DNA of 64,000 nt from Infirmifilum lucidum (lineage in GTDB: Archaea; Thermoproteota; Thermoprotei; Thermofilales; Thermofilaceae). The stretch lies in NCBI RefSeq assembly GCF_014876775.1, contig NZ_CP062310.1:744001-808000 (forward strand), in the 5' to 3' direction. The position numbers were made by a program, and so were the translations under genes. A model generated the notes under the pieces. That model had not been told where the DNA came from. It was given only the letters and a program-made list of their open reading frames with translations, and did no database searches. This document shows, piece by piece, positions 31,759 through 39,832 of this stretch. The stretch's first letter is position 1. Each line of letters begins with the position of its first letter.

Positions 31759-33887
31759 CCATGCTACTGGCAGTACTCCTACTCACAACTGTCGCCCCAG
31801 CACACAAGCCGGCGGACAGGCACGCAGAACCTCTCTCCACGACCTACGCGGACATGAGGGAGGCACGCGCCTGGGATCAGAAAACAAACACTCGCAACAC
31901 ACCCACGAGCACTAAGCTCGAGGGCTCCGACTCCAAGTCCTATAGCCTCTGCATAGTTGGCGTGTGGGAGCTGACGGCTGGGTGGACGGCGGTCGCACAG
32001 CCTGCTGGCGGGGAAGCCACTCTGCTCGGCGGCACAGGACACAGGGGGTTGTTGCTCGGTTCCGCGTACTCGAAGAACGTGGATGTTAATGCGGTAGTCG
32101 GCTACTGGCCGTACAGCCCCATCGAGTTTGCAGGCGGCGCTCTGCAGTCCCCGGCGGCCACTACAGTAGACCTCGCCGTCTCCTTCAGCGTCAACGCCAC
32201 ACTACGAGGGGGCACGACCGTGCGGTTCGAGGCGATCACAAGACTCGAGTACAACTCCTCAACGGCCTGCTACTCCAGCCCGCCCCCACCACCGCCCCGA
32301 CCCTCCTACATGCTCTCCGTTAAGGCGTGGGTGGCGAGCGCCACTGGCGTAAGCGGTAGCCTGCAGGTGAGCGGAACCGTGTCGGGGACACTAGCATTCC
32401 CGCCCAACCCAACAGGCCCGCTACAGAAAAGCCTGCAGTCCGGCTCGGGCTACAGCGTGACAGCGCCTCAGAGCTTCCCCGTTAAGCTCGACTGGAGCGC
32501 GCTTGCAGTGAGCTGTAGCTGGGGCTACACGCAGGGCGACGGATGGGTCTCGAGGACGTGCACGAGCCAGCAGATCTATACCGGCACGTACAACTTGACA
32601 GTGGAGTACTCCTTCACCGGGGGGACGAGGTTCTACTTCGAAGTAGACGCGGTCGGCCCCCGGGGCACACGCACGCTGTACTTCAGCCAAGTGCCGTCCT
32701 GGGGGACTATAACACTCAGGAACATCGCCCTCAACGGCGAGAAGGTGAGCGTGACGGCGTACGCAAACGTCTACTTCGACAGAGTGAACTACGTGAGGGC
32801 CACGCTCTCGAACTCGACGCCCGTTACGGCATACTTCCAGTACTGGCAGGCGCCCTGGGGCAGGGTGTACAGCACGACTGTCACAGGCACGCTTAGCTCG
32901 AACACGGAGCTTGTGGCCGTGTACTTATTGAGTAATCGCGTCCAGGAACCTCTACTCCTGCCTGGCATGGACTTTCAGCCGTCCAATGGGACGCATTTTA
33001 TCCCGATTGCACCAGGAATCTATGCCGTTGAGACTAATGCCACGGTGATCCTCCTGGATTTGAACAGAACCAGGCTTCACGCAGTTAGAGGTATCAAGGC
33101 CACGATGAGAGTATATTCGCCTTACGGCGAACTCGCAAAGGTTGGGTCGAGGTGTAGAGAAGTTAGGGGGGCTTCGCAGAGCCTCCCGGTGGTCGTATTG
33201 GATAATAAAGAATACTACCTGTTCTCGCTAGTGGCCCCTGATCAAGCAAATGTAACAGTGTATCTGAAACTCAACGACACGACGCTCTTTTACAGGGTCA
33301 TAAGCCCGAGAGTGGAAGTTAGGAGGATTGAGTATACAGAAGACGGGGCCAGGATCATCTTTTATGCGTGGCCTTTGTGGGATAATTACAACGTGTCTGT
33401 TGTCTTAGGGGGGAGGCTACTGTCCTCGTCCAAGGCTAGTAGCGGGATTCTAGAAGTCAAATATGAGAAGCTCCAGGACGTTATGTATCCTGTAGAGGTC
33501 GAGCTTAGAGCATCGTGGGGTGGCCAGTTAAGGGCTCTCGGGAAAACAATAAAGCTATTGGTAGTCCCCGTAGCTCTCAGGCTCGACTTCCATGCTGGAG
33601 AAAGATCTATAATTCTCTCAGCTTCGGAGCCGCTTGTACTCGGCGAAAACGCCTCACTGTGGCAGAAACTAGCCATGCTTAACGAGACATATACCCCGGG
33701 TTGGCTCTGCTTGAGAGTAGCCAGCAATGGCTTAGCCTTGTGGAAGGCTTGTTCAACCTACCCTTACCACTTAGAGATACCCTACTGTAGTGCTGGAGTT
33801 TGCACGCTCGAGGCAATTTACGTGCCTACAGCCACGCAAGGGGTGATAGTAATACCATGGATCGAGAAGCTATCGGTGAGCTCTTGA
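31731..33887 (+). CDS. Large secreted/surface protein B
   Basis: This 718-residue protein has a signal peptide (VAMLLAVLLLTTVAPAHK), a proline run (PPPPPP) near residue 185, and long threonine/serine-rich beta segments with many sequons. The first 1.2 kb continue the GC-rich block begun in the previous gene. From about 32,930 the composition returns to the local level (a line at 33001 is 52% GC). The last third also looks beta-rich, without a clear C-terminal membrane anchor. Start is a GTG inside the previous gene's end. No family recognised; an adhesin or S-layer-associated protein is possible. Confidence 0.75.
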   Translation: MAEARVLPVAMLLAVLLLTTVAPAHKPADRHAEPLSTTYADMREARAWDQKTNTRNTPTSTKLEGSDSKSYSLCIVGVWELTAGWTAVAQPAGGEATLLGGTGHRGLLLGSAYSKNVDVNAVVGYWPYSPIEFAGGALQSPAATTVDLAVSFSVNATLRGGTTVRFEAITRLEYNSSTACYSSPPPPPPRPSYMLSVKAWVASATGVSGSLQVSGTVSGTLAFPPNPTGPLQKSLQSGSGYSVTAPQSFPVKLDWSALAVSCSWGYTQGDGWVSRTCTSQQIYTGTYNLTVEYSFTGGTRFYFEVDAVGPRGTRTLYFSQVPSWGTITLRNIALNGEKVSVTAYANVYFDRVNYVRATLSNSTPVTAYFQYWQAPWGRVYSTTVTGTLSSNTELVAVYLLSNRVQEPLLLPGMDFQPSNGTHFIPIAPGIYAVETNATVILLDLNRTRLHAVRGIKATMRVYSPYGELAKVGSRCREVRGASQSLPVVVLDNKEYYLFSLVAPDQANVTVYLKLNDTTLFYRVISPRVEVRRIEYTEDGARIIFYAWPLWDNYNVSVVLGGRLLSSSKASSGILEVKYEKLQDVMYPVEVELRASWGGQLRALGKTIKLLVVPVALRLDFHAGERSIILSASEPLVLGENASLWQKLAMLNETYTPGWLCLRVASNGLALWKACSTYPYHLEIPYCSAGVCTLEAIYVPTATQGVIVIPWIEKLSVSS

Positions 33888-34390
33888 AAGAAGCTTTGTT
33901 AACACTTATTGCCGTAGCAGTGCTAGCAACAACTCTACTGCTAGTACAAGGAGCGCGACCAAGCCTGCTGCTAGACCGCCACGGCGCGAAAACACTGCCT
34001 CAATCAGATTTCGTCGACCTCAACTATAGAATTTATTTAAACGGTACTGCTTGCCCCTTCGAGATTAACGGGCTCCCGGTGTCGAAAATAAGGGAGCCTG
34101 TCCTTACGGTTCCTAACTGCGCCACGACCCCCTTAAACTCCACGTGGGTGAAGCTTCTCAGGAGAGCTGGCGACTGCGTGCTTTTCCTAGACCCGGTCTT
34201 TGTCCCCCAGAACTCGACGCTAATACTGTTTGACACAGTAGACACGGGTTGGACCGACAGGATCTGCTACTTTAGGACGATCGAGGAGTTTAAGGTCTAC
34301 AGTCCAAGTGTAAGGGTATGCGCTTCACGCTATAACCTCAGCGGCGCCATTATACTCAGAATCGTCCACATGAGGGTGAGCAGGTGTTGA
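33857..34390 (+). CDS. Single-pass, Cys-rich pseudopilin-like protein 1
   Basis: This 177-residue protein has a short charged start (MDREAIGELLKEA), one hydrophobic helix (LLTLIAVAVLATTLLLVQG) and an external domain with about six cysteines (ACPFE, NCATT, DCVLF, ICYFR, VCASR, RC), probably disulfide-linked. The ATG lies 30 bases inside the end of the large surface gene and GGGTGATAG precedes it. It is the first of five short genes with overlapping ends. The leader-plus-helix form resembles pseudopilins but no diagnostic cleavage site is certain. Confidence 0.7.
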   Translation: MDREAIGELLKEALLTLIAVAVLATTLLLVQGARPSLLLDRHGAKTLPQSDFVDLNYRIYLNGTACPFEINGLPVSKIREPVLTVPNCATTPLNSTWVKLLRRAGDCVLFLDPVFVPQNSTLILFDTVDTGWTDRICYFRTIEEFKVYSPSVRVCASRYNLSGAIILRIVHMRVSRC

Positions 34391-34632
34391 AGGGTCTCGA
34401 AGAGTCTATTATGACGATATTCGAGGTAGTTTTACTCGTAGGCGTTCTCGCATTTGCGCAGAAACTCTCCAGCATGAATGTGGACGATGTCTCGTACATA
34501 CAAGACCTGCTACCTCCGGGCGCCTGCGTGGAGGTATACTCTTCGAGGCCGCTGAGCTTCAACGGGACAATCCACGGGACGGCGCTGGTAGTGTGCCGTA
34601 ACAGCTCGGGCGTCGTGGTGATGCCTCCATGA
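34384..34632 (+). CDS. Single-pass small protein 2 of the surface operon
   Basis: This 82-residue protein has a GTG start 7 bases inside the previous gene, a charged leader (KGLEES), a hydrophobic helix (IMTIFEVVLLVGVLAFAQ) and a short external part with two cysteines. The glutamate inside the helix near its start resembles the Glu5 of type IV pilins, though this may be chance. It overlaps the following ATG (ATGA). Confidence 0.65.
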   Translation: MLKGLEESIMTIFEVVLLVGVLAFAQKLSSMNVDDVSYIQDLLPPGACVEVYSSRPLSFNGTIHGTALVVCRNSSGVVVMPP

Positions 34633-34907
34633 GAGAGATCACCGCGGCGGTCATTGCGCTAATCGTGCTTTTGACGCTGGCTAGGGTGTCTTCGCACAGG
34701 ATCTACCCCCTCTCGCTTCAGATTAAGAACGAGAGAAACGTTGCCACAGTCGCTGCATATGTGATGATTAATGTAAACTGTACAGACGTCAGAACTTACT
34801 TGAGAGAGGTGAACGCTACAGACCCCCTTCCGGACTCCGCGACTGGATACGTTGCTGTGTGGTGCGGTGAAGAGCTAAGAGTCTACGCATTCTCATGGAG
34901 GGGGTGA
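34629..34907 (+). CDS. Single-pass small protein 3 of the surface operon
   Basis: This 92-residue protein starts with MREITAAVIALIVLLTLARV, a hydrophobic helix with an early glutamate, then a beta-type external domain with two cysteines and two sequons. It overlaps both neighbours, so translation is coupled. No family recognised; role inferred only from operon and topology. Confidence 0.65.
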   Translation: MREITAAVIALIVLLTLARVSSHRIYPLSLQIKNERNVATVAAYVMINVNCTDVRTYLREVNATDPLPDSATGYVAVWCGEELRVYAFSWRG

Positions 34908-35479
34908 GCGTGCACAGGCGCGCCGCTGCTTCGTTGGTGGCAGTTATCGTCTTGAGCATACTTGTTCTCAACTTTGTCCAGCACACGCACCGCGCACGCT
35001 ACATTGGCGAGGACGTACACGCCCTTATGCTAATCACCGTGCGTGAGGCGTGCAAATCTCCGGAGAAGGCACCTACTCTGTTTGCCCGCGTCCAGGGGCT
35101 TTTAAGGTACGTGGCAGTTAAATCCCTCAGTATTTCAGTGCCAGAGAATCGCTCCGAGTACTCTAAGGGATCACTGGTCTGTATTGGACGTGTCGTCACC
35201 AACCTTGGCGAAGACGTCTTCGCCCTAAACTACACGTACAGCCTAACTGGCTTCTTTGTTGAGCCATTAACTGGGAGGATATTCAGGCTATATCGCGTGG
35301 AGGGCTACCAATTCTTTAAGATTCCCCCCTACAACTACACCATTAGACTGCGCGTAGGGCTTACTCCAATCTGCCCCCACGATCACGTCAATAATAGCAG
35401 TATACTTGCGATAAGGGGCACAGACCCATGCGTCCTCTCCGACAAGTGGGGTATAAAGCTGGTGATCCCTGGTGGATGA
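34895..35479 (+). CDS. Single-pass small protein 4 of the surface operon
   Basis: This 194-residue protein has a basic leader (RRAAAS), one membrane helix (LVAVIVLSILVLNFVQH) and a long external domain with four cysteines and several sequons. ATG 34895 overlaps the previous gene by 13 bases; in-frame GTGs at 34904 and 34910 are alternatives and would make the leader shorter. It overlaps the next gene by 8 bases. No family recognised. Confidence 0.65.
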   Translation: MEGVSVHRRAAASLVAVIVLSILVLNFVQHTHRARYIGEDVHALMLITVREACKSPEKAPTLFARVQGLLRYVAVKSLSISVPENRSEYSKGSLVCIGRVVTNLGEDVFALNYTYSLTGFFVEPLTGRIFRLYRVEGYQFFKIPPYNYTIRLRVGLTPICPHDHVNNSSILAIRGTDPCVLSDKWGIKLVIPGG

Positions 35480-35834
35480 GGCGGTACTATCTCTCCTCAA
35501 CCTCCTTGTCTCGAGCCTCCTCCTAGCATACTGGCTCACCGTGTACAATTACCAGAGCCCACAGAACAGTGAGCTCGTACGCGATATCTGCTACCTCATG
35601 GCTTCTCCGAACGGAACAAGCATAAGTGGCGACTATCACCTCAACGTATGCATAGTGAATGGCACACTGGCCTCGAGGACTCCAATAGACAAGATGTGCC
35701 TGGTGAGAGTGAACACCACGGCAGTTACGGGATTCCTGTACGCAGAGGATGGGGATAAGTGTTTCGAGGGGAAAGTTCGCTTGAGGCTTACGAAAGTCGG
35801 CGGAAAAGTCGCCGTTGGCTTTGACCGTAGTTAA
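35472..35834 (+). CDS. Single-pass small protein 5, last of the surface operon
   Basis: This 120-residue protein has an N-terminal helix (VLSLLNLLVSSLLLAYWLTV) with an early glutamate, and an external domain with four cysteines (DICYL, NVCIV, KMCLV, DKCFE) and sequons. Start is a GTG overlapping the previous gene. It ends 34 bases before the TGS GTPase gene, so the operon probably ends here. Confidence 0.65.
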   Translation: MDEAVLSLLNLLVSSLLLAYWLTVYNYQSPQNSELVRDICYLMASPNGTSISGDYHLNVCIVNGTLASRTPIDKMCLVRVNTTAVTGFLYAEDGDKCFEGKVRLRLTKVGGKVAVGFDRS

Positions 35835-35868
35835 CTAATATAGCGACCCTTTTCCTTTTGAGTGTGGG

Positions 35869-36990
35869 ATGCCTGCAAACCTGCCGGCTGAAGCAAAGAG
35901 TAAGTGGAGAAGAGTGATGGAGGCCAGGACACCGGAGGAGAAACTGGAGGCTCTTCAGGAGTTCCTGTCAGCAGTCCCCAAGCACAAAGGAACCGAGAGG
36001 CTGAGGATGCAGGTCACACGGCAAATAGCGGCCTTGAGGAGAGAAATAGAGCTAAGGAGAAGGAAGAGAACAGGCGGTGGAGAACAGTTCTTTGTTGAGA
36101 AAGAAGGAGACATACAGGTTGTCCTTCTTGGATTACCCATGTCCGGGAAAACGTCGCTGTTTAAGTGCCTGACTGGGGTCGACCCTGCAGACACTAGGAA
36201 GCCGGTTCCTGGCATGAAGGTTTGGGAGGGAGTGTACTTTCAACTTGTAGACGCACCCCCATTCCTTGGAGACGCGGCGACGCAGGCGCGTCTCACAGCG
36301 CTGGCCAGGAACGCCGACGCGCTCATGCTCGTGGTCGACGCGACCGCTGATGTCGAGTACCAGGTAACTACGCTTTTAAATTCCCTAGAGGATGCACGAA
36401 TAACGGTTAAGAGACCTAGAGCTCAAGTTGAGATCGAGAAGAGGGCTACTGGAGGAGTTGTTGTCGTTGGAGACCTTGAGGGGGCCACTCTACAGGATGT
36501 TATCTCGCTCCTGCGGGAGTACGGCATTTACCACGCAGCCGTGCGGATACAGGGCCGCGCAACTCTCGATGATGTCGAGGAGGCTGTCTTCGGGGGGCTG
36601 TCCTATAAGCCTTCAGTTATCGTGACGACGAAAACTGGCACTCTGGGGGAGAGAGCAAAATCCTACCTGACGGCAGTTGGAGTCCCAGTGTTTCTATTCA
36701 GTAAATGCGAGGAATTCGAGTTTGGTGGAGTCGCTGAGTACTTCTTCAAAGAGCTAGACTTGATCAGGGTGTATACGCGTAACCCAAAGACAGGCGAGGT
36801 TGAAGAGAGGCCTGTTGTGACAAAGAGAGGGGCAAGAGTTTTAGATGTCGCCAAGATGATTCACACTCAGCTATACGAGAATTTCAAGTATGCCTTGGTG
36901 TGGAGCAATCGATTCACTTTCAATCCACGTCGCGTAGGGAAAGACTTTATACTCGAGGACGGGGACATTATCCAAATCGTTGGAGGCTAA
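35869..36990 (+). CDS. DRG/Obg-related TGS-domain GTPase with degenerate G motifs
   Basis: This 373-residue protein has an N-terminal helical arm, a G domain and a C-terminal TGS domain (about residues 295-373, LIRVYTRNPKTGEVEERPVV, LEDGDIIQIVGG), the layout of DRG GTPases. The G1 motif is GLPMSGKTS, where DRG normally has a GxPSVGKST-like motif. G3 reads DAPPF instead of DTPG, and no NKxD is seen at the expected G4 position (VIVTTKTGT). Nucleotide binding may be changed or lost. Archaeal DRGs act on ribosomes. A CCCTTTTCC stretch and start ATG follow the surface operon by 34 bases. Confidence 0.8.
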   Translation: MPANLPAEAKSKWRRVMEARTPEEKLEALQEFLSAVPKHKGTERLRMQVTRQIAALRREIELRRRKRTGGGEQFFVEKEGDIQVVLLGLPMSGKTSLFKCLTGVDPADTRKPVPGMKVWEGVYFQLVDAPPFLGDAATQARLTALARNADALMLVVDATADVEYQVTTLLNSLEDARITVKRPRAQVEIEKRATGGVVVVGDLEGATLQDVISLLREYGIYHAAVRIQGRATLDDVEEAVFGGLSYKPSVIVTTKTGTLGERAKSYLTAVGVPVFLFSKCEEFEFGGVAEYFFKELDLIRVYTRNPKTGEVEERPVVTKRGARVLDVAKMIHTQLYENFKYALVWSNRFTFNPRRVGKDFILEDGDIIQIVGG

Positions 36991-38504
36991 GACAAGAGCC
37001 GCAACAGCAGGCCAATGCCTATTCCTGCTACGACCATGATGTTAAAGTCCCTAAGAGAAGTACTCCCGAGGAAAGCTACAATTTTTAAAACCATGGAGGC
37101 TGTCAAGAACAAGAAAAGATAGAGCAGTGTGCTTTGTGGCAGTAACGAGTGTAGAGACGAGGCGAGAACTAGGCCTAGTGGATGCAGTACAGTAATTGAT
37201 GCCGGCACAAACAACCTAGACCCTTTATTGAGCAAGAACCCCGATAAATATCGCTGAAGCAGCGTGACGGCAGCCGCAATTACGAGCACCACTACTTCAG
37301 GGAGGAACAGTGTAGCCTGCACGCGTGGTTGGGGGTACGTTATTGTGACAGTGCTGGCAGATAGAAGAACCATAGAGAGAGGCAGGGCTGCCAGCGATAT
37401 AGCAATCACAGCATTGTAAGAGCACTCCTCGTCGTGTGGCCTAAGAAGGTTGCTATAGAGGCCTGCTAGAATGCCTGGAATCGAGGTGACAAGCAGGGGG
37501 GCTAGGGGGTAGCTTATCTGGCGCAACTCCGTGATAGCTGGGTATAATGCAGAAATGAGTACGTAGGACGCTACAAATGGGCTCGTGGCAAACCCTCTAC
37601 CTTCACTGTGAACAACAAGTACGGCCGCTAATACAATATAGACCGTGAATACAGCCATGTATACGGGGAATAGCATACCGAAGAGGACGAAGAACACCAG
37701 AATTAAGAGGAGTGAGGACACTGCGACCGCTAGTAGGGTGGAGCCGATCTCGCCCCTACCTCTATCCGATCCTGCACCCACCGCTAATGTGTAGACGAGC
37801 AAAGTTAAGAGCGCCTCAAAAACCCCCACGGTTACTCCTAGATGATAAGCCAGGAACCAGTAGAATACCAGAGAGGCCTGTACGGGCAAGGGGGCTAGAA
37901 ATATGAAGACCAGTAGAGGTGCCAGTATATAGGCATCTACAGAGCCTCCGGGTGCCAATAGCACTGCTAGGACTCCCACCAGTATGCCGAAGACAGACCA
38001 GGATCTTATGTTTGCGGATTCACTGAGCAGAGACACTGGGTTTGACACACCCTCCGCCTTCAGGCTCCGCAGTAGTCTTCTTGCAAGAACATTTCCTAGA
38101 AGAAGTGCCGACAAAAAAACCATAAAGGTCAGCGCATGAATGGCCACAGATGCTAGCTTCCCGCCTTTAATTACCAAGTCATTCACGAAGGGGGAGGATA
38201 TTCTCCCACTCCTAATATAGTCTTCAAGCATGAATACAGAGAGGTAGATGTACGGTGAGGCTAGTACTGCAACAAGCGATGAAGCTAGCAAAGCAGCCTG
38301 CCCGTTAAAGCCACGTTTACCCGCGATTGCGAAAAGAGCACATGTTAGGGGGAAGAGTAATATTAGAAGGGGAGCCTCTAGGTTTAGTCCGTTCCACAGA
38401 TAGAGCCTTGTTGCTAGGCCTGTAACCAGTAGAGATAAACCCAGAATGAAGACGTAATCAACCTTCCTTAAACAGGACACTAGGAGCACCCTTCTTGAAG
38501 TCAT
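36987..38504 (-). CDS. Polytopic membrane protein of unknown family
   Basis: This 505-residue protein has about twelve to fourteen hydrophobic helices with short loops, little charge and no recognised substrate-binding motif. A loop near residue 355-365 holds HDEECSYN. It converges with the TGS GTPase with a 4-base overlap. Its 5' end overlaps the Cys-rich gene by 47 bases; GTGs at 38490 and 38481 would shorten the overlap. A transporter or a membrane enzyme is possible. Confidence 0.75.
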   Translation of the reverse strand: MTSRRVLLVSCLRKVDYVFILGLSLLVTGLATRLYLWNGLNLEAPLLILLFPLTCALFAIAGKRGFNGQAALLASSLVAVLASPYIYLSVFMLEDYIRSGRISSPFVNDLVIKGGKLASVAIHALTFMVFLSALLLGNVLARRLLRSLKAEGVSNPVSLLSESANIRSWSVFGILVGVLAVLLAPGGSVDAYILAPLLVFIFLAPLPVQASLVFYWFLAYHLGVTVGVFEALLTLLVYTLAVGAGSDRGRGEIGSTLLAVAVSSLLLILVFFVLFGMLFPVYMAVFTVYIVLAAVLVVHSEGRGFATSPFVASYVLISALYPAITELRQISYPLAPLLVTSIPGILAGLYSNLLRPHDEECSYNAVIAISLAALPLSMVLLSASTVTITYPQPRVQATLFLPEVVVLVIAAAVTLLQRYLSGFLLNKGSRLFVPASITVLHPLGLVLASSLHSLLPQSTLLYLFLFLTASMVLKIVAFLGSTSLRDFNIMVVAGIGIGLLLRLLS

Positions 38505-38679
38505 TCCACCTGGACATTTTTGCGCTCAGTGAGGCGAGTACTGGACAACGTGAGCCCCCCGACTTACAGTACTGCAAGTATTTCTCGCCTGAGGCCCTCC
38601 ACTCAACTACCCCAATAAAGACACATCTAAATCCCCTGGCTGTTTGGTGAAAGTATTTGCAGGTGTGTTCTCCCTCCAT
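38458..38679 (-). CDS. Small Cys-rich protein
   Basis: This 73-residue protein has four or five cysteines in HTCKYFHQTARGFRC, YLQYCKSGG and SRCPVL, a likely zinc site. The pattern C, A[RK]G, F, C, then C and CP is shared with the N-terminus of the coiled-coil protein at 39044 on the other strand. It is upstream of, and overlaps, the polytopic membrane gene. Function unknown. Confidence 0.65.
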   Translation of the reverse strand: MEGEHTCKYFHQTARGFRCVFIGVVEWRASGEKYLQYCKSGGSRCPVLASLSAKMSRWNDFKKGAPSVLFKEG

Positions 38680-39043
38680 AGCCAGCGAGTAACTAGCTAG
38701 CCGCCAATAAATACATGTTTTTTAAGCAACACTGCTATGCGCCGCAGATAGGCACTGGACGAATGCACGACTATGTGACGCCCGATGACGACCTCTGCGA
38801 GCCGTCCTCCCTTGTTGAGTAAAAGGCGCTTTCCCTCTCTTTGTTGCGCCGGCTATGTTCCGCACTATCTTGGCCACGCAAAGAACCTAGGCCTATCAGG
38901 CTGGGCAGTTGATAGTTCCTCTCAAGTAACCAATGAGACAGCACCATGAAACCATCAAGGACTAGGGAGACCGGGAAAGGGGGTTCAACACTAAATAACA
39001 CTAATATATTCATGTTAAATGTAAAAAATAGCTAGTGATTTGA
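38680..39043. other. Intergenic stretch of 364 bases between divergent Cys-rich genes
   Basis: No convincing gene or RNA was found. The left end has AATAAATACATG (about 38706-38717), a likely promoter for the leftward Cys-rich gene. The right end is AT-rich (AATATATTC at about 39002-39010) and is the likely promoter of the gene at 39044. A minus-strand open frame at 38771-39013 has poor codon quality. Confidence 0.4.
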
Positions 39044-39832
39044 ATGTCTTCGGGTGGAGTATGTCCGGGCCTCTACAGGGATGCCAAGGGAAAGTTCTAT
39101 TGCAAGTATGCTGGAGGGACAGAGGTTGACCCAGCCTTCATGCCGTGCCTAATGGAGTATTGGGAGTGCCCCTACTACATAGGGTGGCGGAAGAAAGCAG
39201 GTACAAAGGAAGAAAGCGTTACACCTCCACTAGAGGCGGGTGAGAAAACAACAGCGCCTGCACCCCAGCCTGTCGCTATAGCCGAACATGTTACTGGAAC
39301 GAAGCTTCTGGAAGAGGCCTCAAGCGAGCTAGACAGCTTAATCAACCGTGCCACAGAGCTCTCGAAAATTTGGGAAGAATATGAGAAAGCCGCGCGCGAA
39401 GTCATTGGGAGCTGGGAGGAGATAAGGGACAGGCTGGAGAAGGAGCTTCTCAGCATCGAAAGCTCCCTCGATGCCTACGTTGCCGAGCTGGAGCGCATTG
39501 AGCTTAAGCACAAGCTGGGAGTTCTGGACGACACCCAGTACGAGGGGCTTAAGTCTGAACTGGATAGGAGGATTGCTGAGAAAACCTCGGAGAAGGAGGA
39601 TATTCAGAGGAAGTTAGATGAGCTCGACAGGCTAATAATACCTCACTACAAACGCGTAAAAGCCGCCGAGGTAAAGCCGGAGATTGCTAAGCTCCGGCTG
39701 GCTTTAAACAAGCTCGAACAGAAGTTCAAGGAGGGCGGTATAACTGAAGAGGCTTACAGGCGTGTGAAAGCAGAGATAGAGGCCAGGCTGAAAAGGCTCG
39801 AGAGAATACGCGAAGAGGTGGAGGAGCAATGA
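39044..39832 (+). CDS. Cys-domain plus long coiled-coil protein
   Basis: This 262-residue protein has an N-terminal Cys domain (VCPGLYRDAKGKFYC, PCLMEYWECP; residues about 7-45), a Pro/Ala-rich linker (46-85) and a long charged coiled coil (about 95-260). The segment LSKIWEEYEKAAREVIGSWE is clearly related to the start of the next protein (DKIWEEYSVTVKRSLLEWE), and LKHKLGVLDD to its VELGLIDEE. The stop overlaps the next gene (ATGA), so they are made together and may form a heteromer. No family recognised. Confidence 0.75.
   Translation: MSSGGVCPGLYRDAKGKFYCKYAGGTEVDPAFMPCLMEYWECPYYIGWRKKAGTKEESVTPPLEAGEKTTAPAPQPVAIAEHVTGTKLLEEASSELDSLINRATELSKIWEEYEKAAREVIGSWEEIRDRLEKELLSIESSLDAYVAELERIELKHKLGVLDDTQYEGLKSELDRRIAEKTSEKEDIQRKLDELDRLIIPHYKRVKAAEVKPEIAKLRLALNKLEQKFKEGGITEEAYRRVKAEIEARLKRLERIREEVEEQ

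Noticed and set aside
38771-39013. Minus-strand open frame of 80 residues
   Set aside because: Codon pattern and residue content look random, and it overlaps the likely promoters of both divergent genes.
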